NCBI GenBank assembly: GCA_918807975.1
Contig: OU964919.1
Coordinates: forward strand, 15,952,001-16,016,000
Source: Aplidium turbinatum
Lineage: Eukaryota > Chordata > Ascidiacea > Aplousobranchia > Polyclinidae
DNA: 64,000 bases
Reading direction: 5' to 3'
The notes under the pieces: generated by a model
The model's database searches: none
The model's input: only the letters and a program-made list of their open reading frames with translations
What the model was told of the DNA's origin: nothing
Position numbers and translations under genes: made by a program
Shown here: in pieces, positions 35,660 through 46,073 of the stretch
Layout: each line of letters begins with the position of its first letter
Numbering within the stretch: the first letter of the stretch is position 1

Positions 35660-36575
35660 GCCAGACACAAACAAGATACTGAAATTGTAGAGAAAATGAG
35701 CAACTTATTTTTAGAAAAAAACCAGGTGAGGTCAATTGAAGACATATATGAGCAAATACAGACAGAACAAGCCATGCCATCTGAAATTACTGCGTTGTTG
35801 AAAGACGACATTTTATTTCTTTGTATTGTTGACATGACTGCTGAAATTCCATCTTTAAGCATGGGGTTGCGGATTTTTGTTGATTTGTCATACGAGTCCT
35901 TTTTGAGTACTGTAGTAAAAAAAGAAAGAACAATGTTAATATTGCAAATGGCACAATAAGTCGTTTCAGTGAAGTCACAAACCTGCTTGCTGACCTAAAA
36001 TGTCAATTATCATCTTGTCACACAACTAGCTTTGATGATGTTCTTCATGATTTTACAACTTCTTTTGAAGAATTTTTTCCTGATTGTAAAAGAATAAATT
36101 TCATAACTGAAGCTTATTGGAGGTTCTACAAACGGACGAAAAAACTCTAGATTAACCACTGTTTTTGCATATCTGGTATAGTCAACAAGTGCAAGTGCTT
36201 ACAGAGTTCTTTTAAAAAATGAAATTTTAATTTTGCCTTCAGAAAGAACACTTCATCTTATCACACACAAACTTGGTGCACCAAATCAAAATGCTTCTGT
36301 TAAATATTTAAAAGCATGGCGATCTGAGTTGACTTCACTTGAGTCTAATGTCAACCATTTCTGTACAGCTTGTTTTACAGAACGAACGAAAGATCAAAAC
36401 TATTTCTCTTATAAAGTTTTCTGATATCATTCTGTTATCATATCTGATATCCATGATATCATCAACAATATGATCTGCAAGTTTTTTAATTGTTTTATGT
36501 CCAATTATGTTCGTGATCTATCGCAAAGCAGTAGATCAACATCGTGCCGTAAAATTACTAAGTTGCGTGATGGAT
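35660..36575 (+). pseudogene. P-element transposase remnant
   Basis: Frames in order: RHKQDTEIVEKMSNLFLEKN (35660-35720, in the coiled region after THAP), ILPSERTLHLITHKLG (36228-36275) followed by VKYLKAWRSELTSLESNVNH, and then broken remains near 36480-36575. The LPSxRTLxxL...YLxAxxxxLxxxExxVxLxxDEVY order belongs to THAP9/P transposases. The DEVY catalytic start is altered here (FCTACFTERT). Several frame changes mean it is dead. Confidence 0.6.
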
Positions 36576-37025
36576 ACTAACAACAACCAGAGATGTGACT
36601 TATGTCTATTTTGACGGACAAGCGATATTTTGGACGTCGTCGTCAGTGGAATCGTACCTCAAACATTGAGAAATCAATTAAAGCTATACTAGCACAAAGT
36701 TTCAGCCAAGAATGCGATGGAAATAATTCAGTGATATTTTTCTTTGACATTGTTCCGCGTAGCCTACCTTGTTGTTTGTGTTGCATCAATGTCACAGTTG
36801 TCACACCTCTCCTTAAATTCATGTTGCATTGCAATTTTCTGTGCTGCTTAAAGTACTAAAATTAATAAACAAACATTTGCAGCTAACTCTTTGCTATATT
36901 CTACATCTCACGCCTAAAACAGTACTGCGGTTTTGTTTGTTCGGTAATTACGGTTTTCGTCGCATGGGGCCACTAGCGTATTCAATAAAAACCTGTGTCC
37001 AGTACAGGTAGTCTAGAAGTACATG

Positions 37026-37750
37026 CACTGATGTAGATTGTAGATGAAACCACTAAAAGAGCTTAACTGTTTTATGTGGATGTCCTTGAGTGAGATACCA
37101 AGTTGGAACACTGTTTGTTTTGACCAAGTTTGTAATATGAAGTCGCTTGTTCAAAGTTGCAGCAGTGATGACGAATTTACTTCACTGCCTGCACATAAGA
37201 AATGGTGCAAGTACTTTCAACTGTCGAAAAACCCTGTATGTTGCTCAGAATTGCCCAGTTTTTCTTTGCTGTGGCGCTGATAAAAACTGTCCTTTTCTGA
37301 ACAATTAATTAATTTTACTCTCAAATACTTGACCCGTGTGTTGTGTAATTTTTCAGTTATCATTTTGTGTGAGCTAGTTTAGCAAGTTTCTCAAATGTTT
37401 AGATTCGTCCAATGTCCATATTTGTGCTGTGATAGTGCATTATTCTATAGCATTTCTTTTAAAAATATTTTTTATAGGCTTGAAAAGAGCTGTATGACTA
37501 GCCGAAAATGCTACCTTATTGTTTTTTGTTTTTATAATGTTAAATGAAGTGTTGTTGCTGGGTTATGTCTGTTTATTTTGTAGTAGTTCTGTGATACTTT
37601 TTGTTTTCATAAACGTTAATGTTTAACTAACTATGCACTTTCAAATATTCTAAATTTATTCCGTAATAGAAGTGCTTGGATCGCAAAAAAGTTAATGCAA
37701 CAGAAATAAATTTGTCAGGGATTGTGTATCATCAAATATGGTAACCCTAG
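37026..37750 (+). mobile_element. 3' part of a hAT-like element related to 22573-23060
   Basis: A C-terminal coding piece reads SSDDEFTSLPAHKKWCKYFQ (37168-37230). The 3' flank 37290-37600 matches the reverse complement of 22740-23060, with shared words such as CAATTAATTAATTTTAC and GCAAGTTTCTCAAATGTTTA. The right end is GGTAACCCTAG, like the CAGGGTTGCCAC ends of the 22.6-kb element. The 5' half is absent. Confidence 0.55.
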
Positions 37751-38030
37751 ACCACAGTTAATATGACATGGTAGCTAAAATTTGAATGTTTTTAAAGTTA
37801 GGACAAGTATTTTTAATTGAAACTTAGGATTTGGAAATAAAAAGAAGTTGAAACAAATCTGAAAACTACGATTAAACTAGTTGCAAGCAATTGAAATAAT
37901 ACGCCAATGGCAATTAAGATGAACAACTGAATATTCAGTTTGAAAAACCTCATCTTTGTGAAGTAAGTGATTAGAAGCAAGTTGACAAAGATCACAAGTC
38001 AACAAAAAAAATATTTTCTTGTTTCACAAA

Positions 38031-38036
38031 TTTATT
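38031..38036 (-). promoter_or_regulatory. polyadenylation signal of the F-box gene
   Basis: AATAAA on the minus strand, 44 bases after the stop codon. Confidence 0.6.
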
Positions 38037-38079
38037 GCTTAGTTTTAAAAATCTTTGTTAAAACAATAAAACTTGTTTT

Positions 38080-39231
38080 TCAGATAGTACTGAGTACATG
38101 TTTATCAAACACTCTTTTGGATAAAATTTGATCAACTATTTCTCCTTTCAAACATCTTTCACAATACAATTCTTTCAGTTGGTCACATTTAACAACCAAG
38201 TTTAAAAGGGATCGTTCAAAAGATCTATCAGCATCAAAACTACCAATGATGACCAAATATCTTAAAGTAGATGAATATTTACTAGTAACATAATCCAATT
38301 CAGCCGAACCTTCTTTCGAATCAAGTTTTAAGTAGACAAGTGGTAGAGAAGGACATAAAATATTGCACGTGTCATTAACTATTGTAGATAGATATCGACA
38401 TCGATGGGTGAAAATCACTACTTTAGCTTCAACGTTCATATTTGCTTTGGTAAATTCATTCCATAAATGTTCTTCTACATAAGACTCGGCAACAATTGGA
38501 AGACTGCAGATAAAGGAAAGCTTCTGAAGTGCAGATTTTCTAAAGTTACATAATGCTTTTATAACATTGTCATCAATGGAATTATAGTATACATCCAACT
38601 CTTTCAAGGACTGACATTTCTCAACAAGCAAAAATAATGACGAAGGAGCAGGAACTTTCTCAAAATGTAACTTCCCCTGAATTCTTAAAACTTCAAGTCC
38701 AGGATGATTTTGAGCTAAGCTGATCAGTAACTTGTCATCCACGGGAGTACCAGAATCATTGAGATCAACAGTTGTTAAATATTTACAACTGCACTCGTCT
38801 GTTTGAGAAAAGAACTTTTCCAAATATAGTAAAAAAGATTTCACTTCAATATTGACACCATAATGGCTAGAAAAGAGATTGTGTAGTTCAAATGTTTTCA
38901 GTTGTTTGTTCTTGATGTTGGAAAGCTCTGTGATTATTTGACAAGCTTGTGATGTACTTCCTTTGAGATTTTCATAAGAAAGTTCAATACTTTTTACAGC
39001 CATACAAACATTTTTGAAAAAACCTCGCAGTTGATTTGCTTTAAATTTTTTTCCACACTTTATTGTGAAATGATTCCACAGTTTGGGATGATAAAAGCAT
39101 TGAGACCAATGCTTGCAAACTAAACTGGCATTTTTCTTGTCTTTCAATGAAATAAAACCAAACACTGTAACAAGTGCACATTCAGGCAAGATAGACCAAT
39201 CTAACTCTTGCAAGGGATGAAAGTTAGACAT
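38080..39231 (-). CDS. F-box protein, FBXO33/FBXO39-like
   Basis: An uninterrupted ORF of 383 residues from the ATG at 39231 to TGA at 38080-38082. The frame is open 14 codons further upstream but contains no earlier ATG there. An F-box lies at about residues 14-60: WSILPECALVTVFGFISLKD, then SLVCKHWSQCFYHPKLWNHF. In this family the F-box binds SKP1 of an SCF ubiquitin ligase. The remainder has irregular leucine-rich segments (LEVLRIQGKL, LKELDVYY, LKELYCERC) suggesting a short LRR-like substrate-binding region. The pattern of an F-box with a weak LRR recalls FBXO33/FBXO39, but I cannot fix the orthologue. No intron is visible in the coding part, and a 5' untranslated exon is possible. This is the best host-gene candidate in the window. 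Confidence 0.8.
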   Translation of the reverse strand: MSNFHPLQELDWSILPECALVTVFGFISLKDKKNASLVCKHWSQCFYHPKLWNHFTIKCGKKFKANQLRGFFKNVCMAVKSIELSYENLKGSTSQACQIITELSNIKNKQLKTFELHNLFSSHYGVNIEVKSFLLYLEKFFSQTDECSCKYLTTVDLNDSGTPVDDKLLISLAQNHPGLEVLRIQGKLHFEKVPAPSSLFLLVEKCQSLKELDVYYNSIDDNVIKALCNFRKSALQKLSFICSLPIVAESYVEEHLWNEFTKANMNVEAKVVIFTHRCRYLSTIVNDTCNILCPSLPLVYLKLDSKEGSAELDYVTSKYSSTLRYLVIIGSFDADRSFERSLLNLVVKCDQLKELYCERCLKGEIVDQILSKRVFDKHVLSTI

Positions 39232-40040
39232 GATATGATGAGAAAGTGAGGAACACTGACTTTTCCTACACAACAGTTATTACGGTACTAATTACATAAA
39301 TTGTTACTCTGAAATTTTTAGCAAATAAATTAAAAGTCAACATAGTAGCTATTCACCTCATTTTATTGTACTAGTTAGGGATGCTAAAAATTGGAGCACA
39401 AAAGTGCATTTGGAGTACAAAAATTTACTTATGAATAAAAAACGTCATCTACCAACAAGTAATTATGACAATACATTTAAAACAATGATCAAATTAGTAG
39501 CCTACGGGAATAAATAACCTAATCAAGAACAAACGTTTTCAAAAATTTTACTTCAATGTATTGCAAGAATTTGCAGTTATTTTTCAACAAGTCCAGAAAT
39601 TAAACAAGTTACATATAAATGTCATAAACTTGTAATATATTTCACAAAACAAACAGGGTATCTTATAAACTATAATATGTAAAGTGTCATTGCAAATATA
39701 CCATACTACTAAATCTTTCCTGCTTTGATACGGCACCCTAAAAACTGCAATAAAGTTAGCAAGCATGCTTCGGTCTAGCTAATTTTATACACCTATGTAC
39801 AAAATCTTCATGAAAGTTACAAATGGTCACTATGCAGAGAGTCACTGTTGGACAGTCCCTTGTTACATGCAAATTAGGAGAAAAACTCTGCTTTGGAAAT
39901 GTTAAATAAGGTTGAATGTTCACGTTGCACTAAAGTCATTAAAAAATTAAAATTCTGTTTTTTGTAATATCAATCAACGTTGGCTCAGATATTTAAAATG
40001 TTCTGGCCTAACACAGTAACACATGTATTATAAAGTTTAT
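39232..40040. other. 5' flank of the F-box gene
   Basis: AT-rich. TAGGGATGC near 39376 resembles a hAT end but has no partner. No core promoter can be assigned. Confidence 0.4.
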
Positions 40041-40060
40041 CTCTCTTTGTAAGGAATCTG

Positions 40061-40252
40061 ATGAATGATGATGTGCCATGGTACTGTCAGAGATGCTTGA
40101 ATTCTAGTCTCTCCTTTGTTGACAGAACTTATGACATTGATTTTGACCAATTCTTTTCCTCAAAAAATTCAAAAACTCAAAACAGTACTGCAGTATCTGG
40201 TAGCAATGATCTGAAAAATCTTTTCACAAATGATATATACCATTTTAAATAA
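40061..40252 (+). pseudogene. possible LINE ORF piece with PHD-like cysteine motif
   Basis: NDDVPWYCQRCLNSSLSFVD resembles the end of the PHD-like zinc finger (WxCxxCxxxxLPF) found in CR1/Jockey-type LINE ORF1 proteins. Upstream cysteine pairs are only partly recognisable. About 250 bases downstream lies the CTGAAGA...GAAA motif common to retroelement tails (40500-40527). Confidence 0.35.
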
Positions 40253-40499
40253 ATTTTTCTTGCATTTTCTTGCTCTCTGTATTTTAAAATTAGTTTTTTT
40301 GCACCTTGCCTTTCTACCACATCATGTGATCTGTTCAACACCTTTTGATGCAGTTACCTTTGATTCTCACAGAGCCTATATCGTTGAGTTTGAGCTAGTC
40401 AGAAGTACTGTGTAGTTTTTTGGTTTTTCCTGTTTATAGTTATAATAACCATTGTATTTTATTCAGATGTAGTAAAAATTGTATATATATATGTTATTC

Positions 40500-40527
40500 C
40501 TGAAGAGGACATTGTGTGATGTCGAAA
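40500..40527 (+). other. hammerhead-core-like hairpin motif (variant)
   Basis: CTGAAGA is followed by a hairpin (GGACAT/ATGTC arms) and GAAA. It is the same layout as at 58395-58421 but with CTGAAGA in place of CTGATGA, a change expected to kill ribozyme activity. It probably marks the 3' end of a retroelement. Confidence 0.35.
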
Positions 40528-40560
40528 ACGTTCAATATTAAATTGTTGTGTAGTTTTGCT

Positions 40561-41410
40561 ACCATCTATACATTTTTTCGCTACCATCCTGATTGCGCCA
40601 TAATCTAACCAACAGTTGTACAATGCATTGTTTTGACAATTACATTTTACTCTGATTATTTGTTAATATATGGCGCTGTTAAAACAAATAAATTGACTTG
40701 ACTTTGTGTTTTTTGTAAATATAATAATTTTTAATATGTTAATTGTTAAACTTGATAACGTTGCTTGGCTTTGTATGCCTATTGCCTATGGTTCAGTGTA
40801 GTTATTACACAAGCCAACACACTTTTTGTGTCAGCATAGTAAATGTCATTCTAGGATATATTTTGGGTGCTGAATTAAAAAATCACATCAGATTTTTTGT
40901 ATCACATCAGGATTTTATGATATCTGAATGCTGATTTGGTAAAAATTGGTAAAATCGACTCCTGATCTATATTGGTAGACTATGGCGTTTTAAGGAATTT
41001 GGACCTTTTTTTGTCAATAAGGTCTGCGATAAAGTCTAAATTCATCACGATAAAGTCTAAAGTCTACACAAGAGATACAAACATAATATTAATGAAAACA
41101 TTGAGGTACCGTATTTCAAGACCTCTTTTATATTTTTTAATTTTATTGAAGTCCGGTAACTTGAACCCAATTCTTTAAAGTTTATGTGCAAACACTAAAC
41201 GTTCAACGCCCTTTTTTTTTACAAGAGTAGGCTACATTGTTATTTTTTTCATGTTAAGAAGTAGGTTTGGTGGCTGTGCAAATCCCCGATGCATATTTTA
41301 AACCTTTTGGTTTTGCCATCTTTTCCTTTTGTTGGTGCTACAGTTGTGTGTTTGTAACATTGTCATTCGTTATATGTTTGCGAGAGCAAAGAAAAATAAA
41401 ATTGAAGAAA
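40561..41410. other. non-coding stretch
   Basis: No gene or paired element ends recognised. A triplicated ATAAAGTCTAAA-like motif lies near 41030-41060. Confidence 0.45.
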
Positions 41411-41852
41411 TTGAATAGAATAGACCAACGGTGCGGCTCTTCAACATAAATTTTGTGGCTCTTGTATTGAATCGTAATAGCCTACTACAAAAAAATTAAG
41501 ATTATAATTTATAAATGTATCTCGGACTGTCAACCAAGCAGTGGCGTACCTAGGGTATAGCAGGTATGGCTCGAGGAATGGGCGCCACATTGATAGGGGC
41601 ACAAAAATCGGTTGGTATAAATTAAAATTGGTGACTTAGCTACACTGTCTTCAAAATGTAATTTGCGGCCAATACAACACAAAGATCAAACAAGAGTCTC
41701 TCTTTTACTGTAACCATTGTTAAACAATGGAATTGTGACTTTGCAAAAGCAACATTGTGCTTCTCCTGGCTCATTTTGAGTTCACTCAGCAACAATTGGA
41801 AGTTTAGTAAAGTCGCTATAAGCAGCGATTAGCTGAAGCTTAAAAGTAGTAC

Positions 41853-42581
41853 GGTACCAAGCCTTAAAGCAGCCGGCGGCCATCGCGGGAATGGCCGCTA
41901 AGTAGTGCTTGAATGTCCGCCAGTGCTACCTCCTCAGTCGGCCAATTTGGTCGCCAGTTTCTTCTAGCTAATTATTTAATTTTGCAATAAAATGATCGTG
42001 GATTAACTGTCGAAAATATCTAGTATCAAAGAGTTATGCAGAATTAGGTCAGCGCGTCATAATCACCATTGTTGTATTGTGCGGAAACATTAGCTATTGT
42101 ATAGAAAATATCCAGCTGCGATCACCAGATAAGTCTTGTTTGTAATTCCCGATGTTTATTTTAGCAAAGTTTTAATCCGAAGTGCTAATTTACATCCGCT
42201 GGCAATATTGTCATGTTTATGTAGATTCAATGTTGTCGGACATTGAATCATTGTGAAAAGGGAGAACTACCCAGACAACAAAATTCGTCATTTTTTCTCT
42301 GATTTAACAACCAAACGTAGAATCAATGTAAAAATGATGGATTTTGTTGTCTGGGTAGGTTAGTTGACATCCGAGGGGAAAACATGTGTCTTCAGAGATG
42401 AGAAATGTTTCCGCTGTGGGTTAGTGACTTCACACCCTAAATGGTGACATCCTTCTATTTACTTGTGCTATCGTTATTTGTATTTTGGCCTCCAAGCACG
42501 CAGACTTGGCCGCCGAAAAGGAGCTCTCGGTAGGCCACGATGGCTGCCGGGAAAAAAGACGAGTTTTAAGGCCTGGGTACC
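41853..42581. mobile_element. inverted-repeat element starting GGTACC
   Basis: The left end GGTACCAAGCCTTAAAGC and, in reverse complement, the right end GGTACCCAGGCCTTAAAACTCG pair, followed on both sides by GGCxGCCATCG. It has no ORF. No clear target duplication. It contains the palindrome 42269-42356 and lies inside the presumed hAT element 41420-42852. Confidence 0.5.
42269..42356. repeat. hairpin MITE family copy 2
   Basis: The arms begin CCCAGACAACAAAAT and end ATTTTGTTGTCTGGG. They pair at the outer 30 bases and less well at the centre. TA on each side may be the target duplication. Confidence 0.7.
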
Positions 42582-42852
42582 AGAACTTACTTATTCATTT
42601 TTACAAGAATTTATAACTTTGTAAAATCAAAACATTGTGCAACCTTGACAAATGGAAGAATTAATTCGCACAGCATCAACAACTTATCGTCCAAATTTTT
42701 GGAGATTAGTGAGTCAAGTACATAACTCATATGGATAAACAATCATTGTGTTTTTATTGCTGTTATGTTATGTCAACTGATTTTGCGGCTCGCTGGTGTT
42801 TATGGTTTATACGCGAGCGGCTCTTTCTTTGAACAACTTTGCCCCCCCCTGG

Positions 42853-43464
42853 AATAGACACTTAAAAATAGGTTTTGGGAAACGTTACTCTGGGACAAAC
42901 TTTCACTTGCATGATTTTCGTGAATGTTCTGAGTGGATTTAGGATTTCCATTGCTCTATCGTCTTAGGTTTTCCACACAAGCTTCACATGCAGTTTGTGG
43001 AGCCCATGATTTGTCCTGATCACCCAGGCGAATTTTAAAGTATGCAAGATATGCTTGTTTCACAAAACTTGTTATGGTTTGCCTTTGGTTAGGAACAGTA
43101 TCCTATAACTGCCACATACATAGGTGTCATTTCAGGGGTGCGAAGGGTGCTTGAGCAACCCAAAATGAAAATCTGAGGTAACAACATAAATGCGAAAGCA
43201 CCCCTGGGCCCTGGTTTGCATACAAAATACACCGATTCAAATGGAAATTAGCATTGCTAAATAACGGGTTTTTTTCTTTCTTGAAAGTCGTTTCACCAAA
43301 GCGCAATATTTTTAGTGTTTTACTATTGTGGGTGGTACGCAGCGCCACGCATATCAAAGGCAGACATGATTGTACTACAGACGAAATCGTTTAATCGAAT
43401 CACCTATTTGCCAGACGTTTTGATACGATTGATTCGTTTAACCAATTTACAAAAAAAAAAGTTT
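42853..43464. other. non-coding spacer
   Basis: A small segment 43133-43215 has CAGGGGTGCGAAGG on the left and CACCCCTGGG on the right, possibly hAT ends, without a duplication. Otherwise nothing recognised. Confidence 0.4.
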
Positions 43465-43552
43465 TTTGTGAATTTAAACTGGTCCTTCTTACATTGATTT
43501 ATCGTCTGCAGACGTTGAATCAATGTAAAAAAGACCAGCTTTGCTGACTGGG
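43465..43552. repeat. hairpin MITE family copy 3
   Basis: Arms meet at CTGCAG (43506-43511), pair over CTGGTC, TTACATTGATT and CGTCTG, and the right end reads CAGCTTTGCTGACTGGG. The outer left 15 bases no longer match. Confidence 0.65.
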
Positions 43553-43921
43553 AGAGCAATTGTAGGATCAAAGCATTTTTCTGCAAACTGCAGCAATCGA
43601 ACTTCTTTTAATCTCACCGATGTCTGTGAGGTCACAAACAGCAACGCAAACATTGGTTCGCTTGTTGCAAACGTGACGGTGATGTTGTGACAGTGAATAC
43701 GCTACGTCAGAAATTCATTGCACAGCCGTCAATGGTCGATATAATGCCAAATATATATGCAGCTTTGGTAACTTACATTGTTATTCCGACTTCTTCCTGT
43801 GAAGCCGAACGTTCCTTTTCGTTATTACGACGTTTGAAGACCTACCTTCGCAGCACTCAAACGCAACAACGACTGAACAATTTGGCCGTTATAGGTAAAA
43901 AAAGATAAAGGTGAGCCCCAG

Positions 43922-45104
43922 GATCTGCTACTATTCGGTGAGTCCGATTCGGTGAGAGCCTTTTTCGGTGAGAGCCCTATTCGGTGATTTTTTTGAATTT
44001 TTTTTTGAAAATTATTGGGTACCGTAGCCTAATTATCATTGCAGCATTTACATCGTTTTAACGTCGCTAAACGTTGAAATAAGACCCTAACCATTAACCC
44101 CCAACCCTTAACCCCCAACCCTTAACCCCCAAACCCTTAACCCCCAAACCCTTAACCTCCAACCCTTAACCCCCAAACCCTTAACCCCTAAACCCTTAAC
44201 CCTCAACCCCCAACCCTCAACCCCCAAACCATTAACCCCAAACATTATCCCCCAAACCCTTAACCCCCAACCCTTCCCCTCCAACCCTTAACCCCCAAAC
44301 CCTCAACCCCCAAACCCTCGACCCCCAAACCTTTACCCCCAAAACCCTTAACCCCCAAACCCTTAACCCCCAACCCTTAACCCCCAAACCCTTAACCCCA
44401 ACCCTCAACCCCCAAACCCAAACCCCCAAACCCTTAACCCCCAAACCCTTAACCTCCAACCCTTAACCCCCAAACCCTTAACCCTCAACCCCCAAACCAT
44501 TAACCCCAAACCTTATCCCCCAAACCCTTAACCCCCAACCCTTCCCCTCCAACCCTTAACCCCCAAACCCTCAACCCCCAAACCCTCAACCCCCAAACCT
44601 TTACCCCCAAAACCCTTAACCCCCAAACCCTTAACCCCCAACCCTTAACCCCCAAACCCAAACCCCCAAACCCTTAACCCCCAAACCCTTAACCCCAAAC
44701 CCTTAAACGCCAAACCCTTAACCCCCAAACCCTTAACCCCCAACCCTTAACCCCCAAACCCTTAACCCCCAACCTTTAACCCCCAAACCCTTAACCCCCA
44801 AACCCTTAACCCCTAAACCCTTAACCTCCAAACCCTTAACCCCCAAACCCTTAACCCCCAAACCCTTAACCCCCAAACCCTTACCCCCAAAACCTTAACC
44901 CCAAACCCTTCACCCCAACCCTTAACCCCCAACCCTTAACCCCAAACCTTAACCCCCAAACCCTTAACCCCTATTACGACAATGATAATTAGGCTACGGT
45001 ACCCAACAACTAAAAAAAAATCACCGAATAGGGCTCTCACCGAAAAAAGCTCTCACCGAATAGGGAACTCACCGAATCGGACTCACCGAATCGGGCCATT
45101 CCGG
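43922..45104. mobile_element. foldback-like element with telomere-like core, copy 2
   Basis: Short tandem TTCGGTGAG-based units form the left arm (43932-43990) and the inverse forms the right arm (45020-45092). Inside these is an inverted pair of GGGTACCGTAGCCTAATTAT (about 44018 and 44985) around a 0.9-kb array of CCCTTAACCCCCAAA-like repeats. The outer ends GATCTGCTACTATTCGG and the complement of CCGGAATGGCCCG correspond to the two end types of copy 1, in reverse order. AGCCCCAG/AGTCCCAT at the edges (6 of 8) looks like an aged 8-bp duplication. Confidence 0.75.
44085..44970. repeat. telomere-like satellite core
   Basis: Irregular repeats of AACCCTTAACCCCCA with variants (AACCCTCAACCCCCA, CCCTTCCCCTCCA). 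Some longer blocks recur within the array, for example around 44200-44300 and 44480-44560, showing internal duplication. It is not at a chromosome end, since unique and transposon sequence continues on both sides. Confidence 0.85.
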
Positions 45105-45302
45105 AGTCCCATACTTGATTTAAGCCTCGGGGAACGAGAAGATAAGGTTCTCATTAGACTAAGCCTTCGGCACTAAGCCTTCGGCCTTCGCCGTTATAGG
45201 TAGTCATCGCGAATTGGCTGAGAAATTAAACATGGAAGAACTTGTCACGGAGTTTGTTTCCAAGACAACGACCCGCAGAAACAAATTTGGATGTGATTAA
45301 TT

Positions 45303-45938
45303 TATAGCAAGCCGCATTATAAGGCAGACGTGAACAAATTAAAGTCGAATATATTTCAATATTCAATGTAAGATCACTTTCGCCTCGCATGTAATACTTG
45401 TTTTCATTTCTATCTGATCGTTTAACATACCGCTGCAGCCTATTTGATTACACATACGACAAAATTATCTTCTTTTATGTTGATTCGACGTTTCATGACG
45501 TAGGCTAAACATGGTTGAATTTACTATTAGATTGAGTCATTGGTTTTAACATTTTCCATCGGTCAGGTTTTCAATTGATTAGCCTATATTGACAATTTTC
45601 ATAAGATAACTTAGAGCACCTCTAATTTCGTCAAATTTTTTAAAAAAATTACGCCAATGGCCACATATGTAACAAAAAACATCAGGGTCATTTTCACACT
45701 TTCTCCTTGAAGACGCCATCCTGCTACTTATTCACACCACAAACAGAATTAACACCTTGCTAATATGAAAAATTCTGAATACATGAAAATTCAAATAAGA
45801 ATGAGTTATAGACAAGTTTCACATTTAAATCTCCACGTTCAGCGAAAAAGATAAAACCGATGTTATATATCAAAAAGTGGAGTACTAAACATTCAGGCGA
45901 AAGTGAATGTAACCCTGCCTGTAAGGGGTGGTTAATGA
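45303..45938. other. non-coding spacer
   Basis: No gene or element ends recognised. Confidence 0.5.
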
Positions 45939-46073
45939 GGGTCTGCTACCGTACTATTCGGCGAGTCCTATTTGGCGAGTGCCCTATTCGGCGAGAGCCC
46001 TTTTCGGCGAGTTCCTTATTCGGCAATTTTTTGAAAACTTTTTTTGAAATTTTTGGGTACCGTACCATAGCCC

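Larger units (their letters stand above)
33871..37025 (+). mobile_element. P-superfamily element, THAP9-like, 3.15 kb
   Basis: Terminal inverted repeats start CATGTACTTCTAGACTACCT and match at 33 of 34 positions (left 33871-33904; right, complementary, 36992-37025). Exact copies of CACTGAT flank it (33864-33870 and 37026-37032), a 7-bp duplication where 7-8 is usual for P elements. Inside, in order on the plus strand, are a THAP DNA-binding domain (34559-34821), a foldback-type insertion (35380-35647), and P transposase pieces (35660-36575). The target was the very end of a hAT remnant. Confidence 0.85.
41420..42852. mobile_element. probable hAT element of the GTGCGGCTCTT type, nested contents
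   Basis: The left end region ACGGTGCGGCTCTTC and, in reverse complement, the right end CCAGGGGGGGGCAAAGTTG then AGAGCCGC face each other, with GGCTCTT subterminal on both sides. No duplication was found, so the limits are approximate. An unpaired hAT left end CAGTGGCGTACCTAGG lies at 41542. Confidence 0.35.
43898..45189 (-). mobile_element. short SINE-like insertion, itself split by foldback copy 2
   Basis: Perfect 13-bp copies of GCCGTTATAGGTA (43885-43897 and 45190-45202) flank it. Apart from the foldback element it contains only about 100 bases: on the minus strand CGAAGGCCGAAGGCTTAG..., TTCTCGTTCCCCGAGGC, and a tail CCTTTATCTTTTTT. A duplication this long with a simple tail suggests LINE-type insertion. 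The family is unknown. Confidence 0.45.
43687..45300 (+). pseudogene. ZMYM-type hAT transposase C-terminus, split by a 1.3-kb insertion
   Basis: The left part reads VIPTSSCEAERSFSLLRRLK then RLNNLAVIG (43770-43897). The right part resumes after 45189 with the duplicated bases, then ELAEKLNMEELVTEFVSK and a stop. SSxEAERSFSxLRRLKTxLRSTxxxxRLxxLAxx is the hAT dimerisation region of ZMYM1-like transposases. The upstream catalytic part is absent, so this is a fragment. Confidence 0.65.

Noticed and set aside
40061-40252. PHD-finger host gene exon
   Set aside because: Only the last cysteine pair is present, there are no flanking splice sites, and a retroelement-tail motif follows; a LINE ORF piece is more likely.
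41420-42852. Firm hAT call for the GTGCGGCTCTT ends
   Set aside because: Ends face each other but no 8-bp duplication was found and the limits are vague, so it is kept at low confidence only.
44232-44459. Open frame of VKGLGVWVWGLR-type repeats on the minus strand
   Set aside because: It is only the translation of the telomere-like satellite; the 15-base periodicity explains the open frame.
44085-44970. Possible true telomere or chromosome end
   Set aside because: The repeats are irregular and bounded on both sides by the inverted arms of a mobile element and further transposon sequence, so this is an interstitial array.
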